Assembly (NCBI RefSeq): GCF_910585845.1
Contig: NZ_CAJUHF010000023.1
Coordinates: 1-49,863, forward strand
Direction: 5' to 3'
Source of the DNA: an uncultured Bacteroides sp.
Lineage (GTDB): Bacteria > Bacteroidota > Bacteroidia > Bacteroidales > Bacteroidaceae
DNA: 49,863 bases
The notes below the pieces were generated by a model, which was not told the DNA's origin, searched no databases, and saw only the letters and a program-made list of their open reading frames with translations. This document shows, one piece after another, positions 42,247 through 49,863 of this stretch (its first letter is position 1; every line of letters begins with the position of its first letter). The position numbers and the translations under genes are program-made.

Positions 42247-43578
42247 TCAGATCTCTTTCTCTTCCCATTTTCCCCGTTTTATATACCATCGGCAGAAGAG
42301 CAAAATGAATGCTGCATATACCATCTCTGAGGTCCAACACAGTGCTACGTCCATCCTCAGGTAGAGTATCGTATAAGTGATGTATGCCACATAGATGGCA
42401 AGCGTTCCCAATTCCAGCACCAATGCCATGCGTGTATTTCCTGTTCCGGATACGGACTGGAAGTAGACATTAGCCGGCACAAGCAACAGGTAAGAAGCGC
42501 ACATCACCCAAAGTGAGTGCACCGCCGCATCTTGCAGGTTGCCCATATCGGTATAGATGCCAAGTATCGTTGTGGGGAACAGTGCGAACAACAGTGCCAG
42601 TGGCAATACAAACAGGTAGGCTATGCGAATATGCTGCCTGATGGTTCCCGCTACACACTCCTTGTGTCCCGCTCCGATCAGGTTGCTGACCAGCGAACCG
42701 CATGTCGATGCAAACGCCATCATCACCATAAACAGGAATCCTGATACGCCCCGGACAATGTTCGTCACCGCCAGTGCCCGTTCGCCCAGATGTTCCACAT
42801 AAAGGAAAAACAGGAACCAGGTGGAGAGCGAAATCACGTTCTGTATCATGGTCCAGAACGAAACGTCCAAAATCCTCTTTAGTATTCTCCGGTCGAACTT
42901 CGGGATACGGTCGAGTCCATACTTGCGGCAGTCCACTCGTTTGCGCATGTAGAGGATGAAGAACACCAGAGAGACCAGTTCTGCCAACGATGAACCTATC
43001 GCGGCCCCCGCAATACCCATTGCCGGTATCCCGAACTTACCGAATATCAGTATATAGTTGAAGAGTATATTGCTCAGTACCATCACCACCGAGTTCAACG
43101 TCAGCGTCTTTGTCTGCGTTGTCCCGAGGAAGAATGCACGGAACATTACTCCGCTGAACGAGAAGAATGCTCCGAATACCCTCCAGTTCAGGTAACTTAC
43201 TGCTGCATCGTAGATGTGTTCCGAAGCCACGATGCGTTTCAATATCAGCGGTGACAGGCTATGGGACAGGGCGAACATGACTACTGCCAGTCCCACTTGA
43301 AAATAGATCCCCTGATAGAACATGTTTCCTATCTGTCCGTACTGTTCTTCACCGTTTCTTCGTGCAATGAGAATCTGTGCCCCGATGCTGAATCCGAATG
43401 CTGCCATGAATATCACCAGATAGAAGACTCCCGCAATGGCGGATGCTCCCAGTTCCACTTCGCCCACTCTGCCCAGGAAAGCGGTGTCTGTCATACCTAT
43501 CATTTGTTCCATCAGCAGGCTGATCAGGATGGGATAGGCTATTGTCCATATCTGCTTGTATGTATATTGCGTTTTCAT
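42247..43578 (-). CDS. MATE-family multidrug efflux transporter
   Basis: The 443-residue protein has twelve hydrophobic spans in two similar halves and the MATE signature areas IGMTDTAFLGRVGEVELGAS near the N-terminus and VRGVSGFLFMVMMAFASTCG in the second half. MATE proteins export drugs or metabolites using Na+ or H+. The substrate cannot be read from the sequence. No regulator is adjacent. Confidence 0.93.
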   Translation of the reverse strand: MKTQYTYKQIWTIAYPILISLLMEQMIGMTDTAFLGRVGEVELGASAIAGVFYLVIFMAAFGFSIGAQILIARRNGEEQYGQIGNMFYQGIYFQVGLAVVMFALSHSLSPLILKRIVASEHIYDAAVSYLNWRVFGAFFSFSGVMFRAFFLGTTQTKTLTLNSVVMVLSNILFNYILIFGKFGIPAMGIAGAAIGSSLAELVSLVFFILYMRKRVDCRKYGLDRIPKFDRRILKRILDVSFWTMIQNVISLSTWFLFFLYVEHLGERALAVTNIVRGVSGFLFMVMMAFASTCGSLVSNLIGAGHKECVAGTIRQHIRIAYLFVLPLALLFALFPTTILGIYTDMGNLQDAAVHSLWVMCASYLLLVPANVYFQSVSGTGNTRMALVLELGTLAIYVAYITYTILYLRMDVALCWTSEMVYAAFILLFCRWYIKRGKWEEKEI

Positions 43579-43738
43579 CTGTTTTTTGTTTTTAGTGTGA
43601 ATATTCTGTTTCCTCTATTTTTATCATTCTCTTTATTCTATAGGTGAGATCATTCGTCTTGTGAATGTGAATACTCTCTCATCTTTGATTTTTTACTTTT
43701 AGCTCTTGTTTCTTTTTGCTGCACTCTCCCTTTAAAAT

Positions 43739-43862
43739 CGTCTCGTGGGACGGATAATTTCGTCTCGTGAGGCAAAAAAATCTGTCTCGTGGGACGAATT
43801 TTTTCAGCTCACGGGACGATTTTCTTCGTCTTACGAGACGAAAAAATACGTTTCATCATTCA
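43739..43862. repeat. Second CGTCTCRYGAGACG array, about six units of exactly 22 bp
   Basis: Units start at 43739, 43761, 43783, 43805, 43827 and 43849 (the last incomplete). The same 14-bp near-palindrome and 8-bp A/T spacer occur as at 27530-27741, 16 kb away. MITE copy 3 is inserted in the sixth unit. Confidence 0.93.
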
Positions 43863-44032
43863 GAGCCTGTTTAATTTTTCTTCAAAAAGATTTTTCTTCA
43901 GCTTCTTTTGAGTCTCTTTTCGGCCTGTTTTCCTGCTTTTAGGAGCATAGCGGGCTATGTGACGAATAAAAATAGAAAAACATCCTCAAAAATCGCTCTC
44001 AAAAGAAGGCTGAACAAAATTTAAACAGGCTC
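43863..44032. mobile_element. MITE copy 3 (170 bp), TSD TCA, inverted core
   Basis: TCA is duplicated at 43860-43862 and 44033-44035, with end repeat GAGCCTGTTT on both sides. Its arms match copy 2 in the same direction, but the central block (AGGAGCATAGCGGGCTATGT) is in the opposite direction, as in copy 1. It is slightly shorter than the others. Confidence 0.88.
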
Positions 44033-44168
44033 TCAGCTGCTATGGTTTCAACAGGCTTTTCGGATTGATCCTCCTGATTATCTTTTTGGGGTAGAAAGCA
44101 AGAAGCTGGGCAATTACGTTCAATTGTCCGGCTTCCAGGTCGTCAGGTCGATGAAAGATCGTTCAGGA
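44033..44168. other. Short stretch between MITE and yidC
   Basis: No gene could be supported in these 136 bases. A short minus-strand frame without an obvious start reads like protein (IAQLLAFYPKKIIRRINPKS), which may be a leftover C-terminus, but I cannot identify it. Confidence 0.3.
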
Positions 44169-46019
44169 TTATCTCCTGTTTTGTCTCTCTTTCATCAGTT
44201 GTTCCTGTTGTTTCTGCATTGCCTCCAGACGTGCGGCAAAGCTACTCTTATTCATCTTCTTCGGATCCTTCTTTCTTGCTTCGAGTTGGGCGAGCAATTG
44301 CTTTTCGTCGGTTGTCTTCCGCAGGATGATTGTAGTCACTACGCTGATCAATGTCGAAATGAAGTAGTAATAGTTCAAGCCTGACGGATAACTGTTCAGG
44401 ATGAACAACATCATGACTGGCATGAAATAAGTCATCCACTTCATCGCTGCTACTTGCGGATTGGCTCCCGTGTCCTGTTGTTGCATCATGAACTTCGAGT
44501 TCAGCAGGTTCACAACCGTCATCAGCAGGCAAAACAAACTCAAGTGGCTGCCCAAGAATGGGATGTGGAACGGGAAGTTGACGATGGCATCATACGTAGA
44601 AAGGTCGTCAGCCCACAAGAAACTCTGCTGGCGCAGTTCGATGGCGCTCGGCACGAACATGAACAATGCAATCAGTATCGGGAACTGTATCAACATCGGC
44701 AAGCATCCTCCCATAGGACTTACGCCATATTGGCTGTACAATCCCATGATCTCCTGCTGCTTCTTCATGGCATCTTCCTGCTTGGGATATTTCTTGCCGA
44801 TTTCGTCTATTTTCGGTTTCAGCACGCGCATCTTTGCCGATGACATGTAGGTCTTCCATGTTGTAGGGAACACTACAATCTTCACAATCAGCGTCATCAG
44901 CAGCAATACCATGCCCATGCTCAGACCCCAGCCCGACAGCCAGTCGAATATATTGATCGTAAACCACTTGTTGATCCAGCGTATCAACGGCCAGCCCAAG
45001 TCGACCAAACGGTTCATTTCCCACTTCTCTTCGCGCCCTTTGTCCAGTGCGGTCAGTGTCTTGTAGTGGTTCGGTCCGAAGTAGAAGTGCATCTGCGTAG
45101 CTTTCTCTCCTGTGGGATCGAAGGCGGTACTCATCTCGGCAGAGTAATCCTTAATGTATCCGCTACCCTCATGTTCCATCCTCGAAGCCAGTTTCGTCTT
45201 CTCAAAGTCGGCGTCTGCAATGAATACCGATGAGAAGAACTGGTTCTTGAAGGCGATCCAGTCCACGCGTTCGGCTATCTCCTTCTTGTCGTCTTTTCCT
45301 GCCGACAGGTCGTCGGTACCCTCACCGCTGATCTTATACGTCAGTTCCGACAGCCGGTTCTCATACACATATCCTTTCTCTATCTGCCGTGCACGTTGCG
45401 CCCACTCAATGTCGACATAGTTATTGCTTGTCGCCAACTTGTTTGCCATTCCTTTGGCTTCGATGCTGAAGTCGGCAAGATAGGTGTCGGCATGCATTGC
45501 ATACTTAAAGTCAATGTAGCTTGCACTATCGGCAACCAGTCGCAACGTAACGGTACTGTCGGTACGTTGCACGATGTTGAAATAATAATTTCGAGTCTGT
45601 ATGGTCTCTTTCTTATTATAGAAAAGGAAGTTCATGGAGACGTCGTTTCCGTTGAATAAGGTCACAGGCGTCTTTTTGTCCTGCTCCATATACTTTTTCA
45701 GTACGGCCTTATATATGGAACCTCCCTTTGTGTTGAGGGTCAGCTCTGCCAGATTGTTGTGTATGGTCACCAACTCTTCTTTCCCTTGTCGCGCATTGAA
45801 GAAGAGTGAGGCGGAGTCTGCCGCTTCTGCTTCTCTTTCGTTGGCGAGTGCTGCTTCAGCTTTGGCTTTCAGCGCTTCTTCGCGTTGTTGCACAAGGGCA
45901 ATAGAGTCGTAGTAACGTTGCTGTGCTTCTAATTGTTCTTGGCTTGGACGGCTCAGAAAACTGAATACAACCAACAAGATAGCTATTAAAACAAACCCTG
46001 TAATGGTATTTTTATCCAT
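44169..46019 (-). CDS. yidC: Membrane protein insertase YidC
   Basis: YidC inserts and folds inner-membrane proteins, alone or with Sec. The 616-residue product has an N-terminal signal-anchor (MDKNTITGFVLIAILLVVF), a large periplasmic domain with beta structure to about residue 350, and five core spans. The conserved arginine region lies in MGGCLPMLIQFPILIALF, and the tail is basic (KKMNKSSFAARLEAMQKQQE). It follows pyrG by 39 nt on the same strand and probably shares its promoter. Confidence 0.96.
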   Translation of the reverse strand: MDKNTITGFVLIAILLVVFSFLSRPSQEQLEAQQRYYDSIALVQQREEALKAKAEAALANEREAEAADSASLFFNARQGKEELVTIHNNLAELTLNTKGGSIYKAVLKKYMEQDKKTPVTLFNGNDVSMNFLFYNKKETIQTRNYYFNIVQRTDSTVTLRLVADSASYIDFKYAMHADTYLADFSIEAKGMANKLATSNNYVDIEWAQRARQIEKGYVYENRLSELTYKISGEGTDDLSAGKDDKKEIAERVDWIAFKNQFFSSVFIADADFEKTKLASRMEHEGSGYIKDYSAEMSTAFDPTGEKATQMHFYFGPNHYKTLTALDKGREEKWEMNRLVDLGWPLIRWINKWFTINIFDWLSGWGLSMGMVLLLMTLIVKIVVFPTTWKTYMSSAKMRVLKPKIDEIGKKYPKQEDAMKKQQEIMGLYSQYGVSPMGGCLPMLIQFPILIALFMFVPSAIELRQQSFLWADDLSTYDAIVNFPFHIPFLGSHLSLFCLLMTVVNLLNSKFMMQQQDTGANPQVAAMKWMTYFMPVMMLFILNSYPSGLNYYYFISTLISVVTTIILRKTTDEKQLLAQLEARKKDPKKMNKSSFAARLEAMQKQQEQLMKERQNRR

Positions 46020-46058
46020 AGAATCTTTATACTATTTACTATATGATAACTTTAGAAT

Positions 46059-47687
46059 TTATTGGAGTGTCGTTTTTTCGTCGAAGTTCTCGATAGCCGC
46101 TTTGATAAAGGACACGAACAACGGATGCGGTTTCAATACCGTACTGCTGTATTCCGGATGGAACTGTGTTCCGACGAACCACTTCAATTCCGGTATCTCT
46201 ATGATCTCTACCAGATCAGACTCTGGATTGATGCCCACACATTTCATGCCGGCAGCTTCATATTCGGCTTTATAGTGGTTGTTGAACTCATAACGATGAC
46301 GATGGCGTTCTTGGATATGCTCTGTCCCGTATGCTTCGTATGCCTTGCTACCTTGCTGCAATACACATTCATAAGCACCCAGACGCATGGTTCCGCCCAT
46401 GTTGGTGATGGACTTCTGCTCTTCCATGATGTCTATCACGTTGTGCGGAGTCTTCTCGTTCATCTCGCGTGAATCGGCATCAGTGTATCCCAACACGTTG
46501 CGTGCAAACTCGATGGCGATGCACTGCATGCCCAGACAGATACCGAACGTCGGAATGTTGTGCGTACGTGCATACTTGATGGCAACAAACTTGCCTGCAA
46601 TGCCACGTTCGCCGAATCCCGGTCCAATCAATACGCCTGCCATGCCTTTCAGTGCTTCGGCTACGTTGTCTTCGGTCAGCTTCTCACTGTTCACGAAGTC
46701 TACCGATACTTTACGGTCATTGTAGGTTCCTGCCTGCGAAAGAGCTTCGCGGATGGACTTGTATGCATCTTGCAGGTCATACTTGCCTACTAAGGCAATG
46801 TGTAAAGGTTCCGTATCTTCTGCCTTGTGACGACGTTCGAGGAATGCACGCCACGGACCCAATCCCGGAGTATCTCCTACGGGCAATCCCATTTTTCTCA
46901 GGATCGTCTCGTCCAACTTCTGTGCCTGCATCAGGATGGGCACTTCGTAGATTGTCGGTGCGTCGATACTTTGCACCACTGCATTTTCATCTACATTGCA
47001 GAACAAGGCAACTTTCTTGCGGAGATTTGTACTCAGTTCGTGCTCCGTACGCAGCACCAAAACATCCGGCTGGATACCTGCGCTTTGTAGTTCCTTTACG
47101 GAGTGTTGGGTCGGTTTGGTCTTCAGCTCACCGGCAGCGGCAAGGTAGGGCACATAAGTAAGGTGTACGCACAATGCGTCGTGTCCCAATTCCCATTTCA
47201 ACTGACGGATGCTTTCCAGATACGGCAAAGACTCGATGTCGCCTACTGTACCACCGATTTCCGTAATCACGAAGTCAAACTTATATTTGTTGCCCAGTAA
47301 CTTTACGTTCCGTTTGATCTCGTCCGTAATGTGCGGAATGATTTGGATGGTCTTACCTAAATAATCCCCACGACGTTCTTTGTCAATGACACTTTTGTAG
47401 ATGCGTCCGGTAGTAATGTTGTTTGCCTTGGTGGTCTGAATACCTAAAAAGCGTTCGTAGTGTCCCAAATCCAAGTCTGCCTCATGGCCGTCTACGGTCA
47501 CGTAGCATTCTCCATGTTCGTAAGGGTTCAAAGTACCCGGATCAATGTTGATATACGGGTCAAACTTCTGGATGGTTACTTTATAACCTCTTGCTTGCAG
47601 CAATTTACCGATGGAGGATGAAATAATGCCTTTACCTAATGAAGAGGCCACGCCACCGGTGACGAAAATGTACTTTGTTTCTCCCAC
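46059..47687 (-). CDS. pyrG: CTP synthase
   Basis: PyrG converts UTP to CTP with ATP and glutamine. The 542-residue protein has the amidoligase P-loop GGVASSLGKGIISSSIGKLL, the SLPYLESIRQ region and a class I glutamine amidotransferase domain with the catalytic Cys in GICLGMQCIAIEF and the His-Glu in TQFHPEYSS. Length is standard. It is the first gene of a pyrG-yidC pair. The pairing of CTP supply and membrane insertion has no obvious logic but may reflect growth-linked expression. Confidence 0.98.
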   Translation of the reverse strand: MGETKYIFVTGGVASSLGKGIISSSIGKLLQARGYKVTIQKFDPYINIDPGTLNPYEHGECYVTVDGHEADLDLGHYERFLGIQTTKANNITTGRIYKSVIDKERRGDYLGKTIQIIPHITDEIKRNVKLLGNKYKFDFVITEIGGTVGDIESLPYLESIRQLKWELGHDALCVHLTYVPYLAAAGELKTKPTQHSVKELQSAGIQPDVLVLRTEHELSTNLRKKVALFCNVDENAVVQSIDAPTIYEVPILMQAQKLDETILRKMGLPVGDTPGLGPWRAFLERRHKAEDTEPLHIALVGKYDLQDAYKSIREALSQAGTYNDRKVSVDFVNSEKLTEDNVAEALKGMAGVLIGPGFGERGIAGKFVAIKYARTHNIPTFGICLGMQCIAIEFARNVLGYTDADSREMNEKTPHNVIDIMEEQKSITNMGGTMRLGAYECVLQQGSKAYEAYGTEHIQERHRHRYEFNNHYKAEYEAAGMKCVGINPESDLVEIIEIPELKWFVGTQFHPEYSSTVLKPHPLFVSFIKAAIENFDEKTTLQ

Positions 47688-47773
47688 AGCTATACTGTTT
47701 TTAATATTATTTTGTTATTCTGATGTTGTACACTTGAGCAATCTGATCATGCAAGTGTGAAACTTAAAAAGCG

Positions 47774-47805
47774 CAAAATTACAAAAAAAAGGAGAAGTAT
47801 ATCAA
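47774..47805 (-). promoter_or_regulatory. Promoter of pyrG-yidC
   Basis: On the minus strand TAATTTTG (47774-47781) is an exact -7 match, and a TTG (47803-47805) lies 21 nt upstream as the -33. The leader is about 80 nt. Confidence 0.6.
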
Positions 47806-47879
47806 GTTTCCATGAAACAATTCTATAAAAACTTGCTTTCTTTTCCTTTGCTTTTCTATGTTTTCTAAACATTTTAAAT

Positions 47880-47887
47880 TACTTTTG
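47880..47887 (+). promoter_or_regulatory. -7 element of the DUF3078 gene
   Basis: TACTTTTG matches TAnnTTTG, 28 nt before the ATG at 47915. The -33 is not clear (TTTG at 47847-47850 is 29 nt away, too far). Confidence 0.5.
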
Positions 47888-47914
47888 CACTCAAAACATA
47901 GATTTTAGGGCGTT

Positions 47915-49357
47915 ATGAAGAATAGATATTTATCGTTGTGGGCGGTTGCTGCACTTTTATCTTCGTCTGTTATGGCGCAGAATCCGGTGCAGTCTGTCAA
48001 AAAAGCCGCAGAAGAGTCGGCTACAGTACAAGTAGATACCTTATCGGACTTGATGAAACAATATTTTGTTTTGAAATTGAAACAGGGAGAAGATACATTA
48101 AATTTGGATACGGTCTCCATGTTGCATGAGAAGTATTTCGGAATCCTGAAATATCTGAATGATCCTTCTACTCCGGAACGTTATATCGCACTGAATCCTG
48201 ACTATTATCGTCTGTTTATCCCCCTGACATATTATAATTCTCCGTTGGAGAGCATTTCCACGTTGAAATGGAAACCCCAGCCTTTGGATACGATTGAGGA
48301 TCCAACCAAAGAACTTTTGCCTTTCGATGAAAGAGCCTTCACTGCAAAGAAACGTGCGAATGAAGTTGTGGATCGGACGTTGCTTTATCTGTATGCAAAT
48401 GAAGATCCGCGCAGGATTATATCATGGGAAGATGAGATCATGCAGGTGAAAGCCTTCAAAGATGATATCGAAAAGGAAGTCTCTTCCAAACCCTCTGTAG
48501 TCAAACTGTTCTCTCAGGAAAATATGGTGAATGTGAAAGAGGACGTGGAAGTGGTTATCCGTAAACCGAACTGGTGGGTGACGGGTGGAAGCGGTTCTCT
48601 GCAGATCACCCAGAACTACATCTCAGACAACTGGTACAAGGGAGGCGAAAGCACCAATTCCGTACTGGCGAGCCTACAGTTGTTTGCCAATTATAATGAT
48701 AGGGAAAAGATACAATGGGAGAATTTATTGGATGCTAAGTTAGGGTTCTCCTCAGCGCCCTCGGATGAGTTTCATAATTATCTGGTGAATACTGACCAGC
48801 TCCGTATATATAGTAAATTAGGTGTGCAGGCTGCCTCCAATTGGTATTATACCATTTCGACAGAGTTTAAGACTCAGTTCTGTCACGGCTATAAGGCGAA
48901 TAAGGAACCGTTGGTGTCTTCTTTCCTGGCTCCGGCAGACTGGTCGGCAAGTATCGGTATGGACTATAAACTGAAAAAGAAGAAGTTCAACCTGTCAGTG
49001 TTTATTGCTCCGTTAACGTGGACTATGCGTTATGTAGGCAACAAAGAAGTGAACGAGGTGGACTTCGGTTTGGAAGAAGGCAAGACGGTGCGCCACAACT
49101 TCGGTTCGCAAGTGAAGCCGACGCTTTTTTGGCAGATTATACCTTCCATTACGCTGGATTCCCGTTTGGACTACTTGACGAGTTATGAGTGGGTTCGTAT
49201 CGAATGGGAAAACACTTTCAATTTTGTGCTGAACCGGTATCTTTCTACTAAACTCTATATACATGCCCGTTTCGACGATAGCAGTATGCCGACTACCGGA
49301 AGCAGTCACTTCCAGGTGAAAGAGTTGTTGAGTTTCGGTATCAATTACAAATGGTGA
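47915..49357 (+). CDS. DUF3078 family protein, probable outer-membrane barrel
   Basis: The 480-residue protein has a signal peptide (MKNRYLSLWAVAALLSSSVMAQ) and an N-terminal soluble part. The C-terminal half has alternating hydrophobic/polar strands with aromatic girdles (WWVTGGSGSLQITQNYISDN, NWYYTISTEFKTQF, FGINYKW), typical of DUF3078 in Bacteroidota. The last residue is tryptophan, as in many porin-like proteins. No function is established. It has its own promoter and terminator. Confidence 0.82.
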   Translation: MKNRYLSLWAVAALLSSSVMAQNPVQSVKKAAEESATVQVDTLSDLMKQYFVLKLKQGEDTLNLDTVSMLHEKYFGILKYLNDPSTPERYIALNPDYYRLFIPLTYYNSPLESISTLKWKPQPLDTIEDPTKELLPFDERAFTAKKRANEVVDRTLLYLYANEDPRRIISWEDEIMQVKAFKDDIEKEVSSKPSVVKLFSQENMVNVKEDVEVVIRKPNWWVTGGSGSLQITQNYISDNWYKGGESTNSVLASLQLFANYNDREKIQWENLLDAKLGFSSAPSDEFHNYLVNTDQLRIYSKLGVQAASNWYYTISTEFKTQFCHGYKANKEPLVSSFLAPADWSASIGMDYKLKKKKFNLSVFIAPLTWTMRYVGNKEVNEVDFGLEEGKTVRHNFGSQVKPTLFWQIIPSITLDSRLDYLTSYEWVRIEWENTFNFVLNRYLSTKLYIHARFDDSSMPTTGSSHFQVKELLSFGINYKW

Positions 49358-49402
49358 TTGGCTATATGACAAGTGATTGATTATAATGTTGGTGTTTTTT
49401 TG

Positions 49403-49446
49403 TAAGGCTGTCTCTGGTCAAGATCAAGAGACAGCCTTATTTTTTT
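49403..49446 (+). terminator. Rho-independent terminator
   Basis: TAAGGCTGTCTCT pairs with AGAGACAGCCTTA (perfect 13 bp, 11-nt loop) followed by seven T. It ends the DUF3078 transcript. Confidence 0.92.
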
Positions 49447-49523
49447 CTATCTCATCCGATATTTGGAGTGATGCGTAATGGTAATGGCATGACACCTTGT
49501 ATGTTATGTATCCGGAGATTTGG

Positions 49524-49628
49524 GGTGGCTAAAGTTCACGTTTGTGTCGCTAAACCTAAGCATTGTCATGCTAAACCTCAACATTGTGTCGCTAAACCTT
49601 AGCATTGCTATGCTAAACTATAGGCTGT
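49524..49628. repeat. Tandem array, five units of exactly 21 bp (GCTAAACCTTAGC family)
   Basis: Units start at 49524, 49545, 49566, 49587 and 49608. The core is GCTAA-ACC-TTAGC, a 13-bp near-palindrome (perfect in the fourth unit), with an 8-bp spacer like ATTGTCAT. It follows the terminator, so it lies outside the DUF3078 transcript. Confidence 0.9.
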
Positions 49629-49863
49629 GATGAATATACGGAACCAGCGTGTTGGATACGACAAACCACGGATGGGAATACAGGTAAATGAGTCCTTCTA
49701 CTACAAGAAGTTTCACCATAAATATTTGTGTATTATACGATTATCGGGTGGGTGAAGGATGTGAGGGATGAAATATGGTATTTATTGGTTCTTCGTCACT
49801 TTTGGGGCAGTAACTATTCAGCGAGAACAAAGGATACGAAGAATTAGCCCGTCAGTTTAGACG
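49629..49863. other. No recognisable gene
   Basis: About 235 bases with stop codons in all frames. One plus-strand frame is open for about 40 codons with no start and no recognisable motif. Nothing else is seen. Confidence 0.5.

Noticed and set aside
1..49863. tRNA or rRNA genes
   Set aside because: No cloverleaf-type TTCRA segments with matching acceptor stems and no rRNA-like stretches were noticed on reading.

Overview
The window looks like chromosomal DNA of a Bacteroides-type gut anaerobe (Bacteroidota). The reasons are promoters of the form TAnnTTTG with an upstream TTTG/TTG about 18-21 nt away, weak Shine-Dalgarno sequences, a Na+-NQR operon, a TonB receptor with a carboxypeptidase-like N-terminal domain beside a DUF4374 lipoprotein, DUF1015 and DUF3078 proteins, and an HpaII-family endonuclease gene. 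I see no rRNA, tRNA or CRISPR. Species was not determined.

Layout. 1-1500: an M16 peptidase gene cut off near base 53, a small hypothetical gene and a first MITE. 1.5-6.3 kb: a carboxyltransferase with a biotinyl-like domain that lacks the biotin lysine, an Omp85-type barrel and a secreted C1B aminopeptidase. 6.5-12.5 kb: the complete nqrABCDEF operon. 12.5-14.7 kb: a serpin remnant and a DEAD-box-type helicase. 14.9-18.3 kb: serC-serA-DUF1015, a serine-biosynthesis cluster. 18.4-22 kb: two very small genes, a hydroxyacid-dehydrogenase-like gene, an aspartate-dehydrogenase-like gene, glycerate kinase and a remnant of an outer-membrane efflux protein. 22.4-27.5 kb: a three-gene operon (TonB receptor, DUF4374 lipoprotein, PepSY membrane protein) with the xusABC xenosiderophore architecture. 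27.8-30.2 kb: yigZ-type gene, orphan HpaII-family endonuclease, nitroreductase. 30.4-35.5 kb (minus): lipoprotein-rsmG-MBL hydrolase-gcvP. 35.7-43.6 kb: copper ATPase, AraC regulator, lipB, S9 peptidase, MATE transporter. 44.2-49.4 kb: pyrG-yidC (minus) and a DUF3078 gene. The last ~500 bases hold a terminator, a repeat array and no recognisable gene.

Two layers of structure are not explained by the genes. The first is a family of three 170-184 bp MITEs (terminal inverted repeat GAGCCTGTTTAAATTTT, 3-bp TNA target duplications). One supplies the last base of a stop codon, and one has its central core inverted relative to its arms. The second is a set of short tandem arrays of nearly constant period (21-23 bp, mostly exactly 22), most of them intergenic and several with a near-palindromic core. 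Their sequences mostly differ from locus to locus while the period stays the same. These arrays are the best candidate here for something undescribed.

Functionally, the core is respiratory and central metabolism (Na+-NQR, serine synthesis, glycine cleavage, lipoylation, CTP synthesis, membrane insertion). Accessory insertions are the siderophore-type operon, the orphan restriction enzyme, the decayed serpin and efflux genes, and the repeats.
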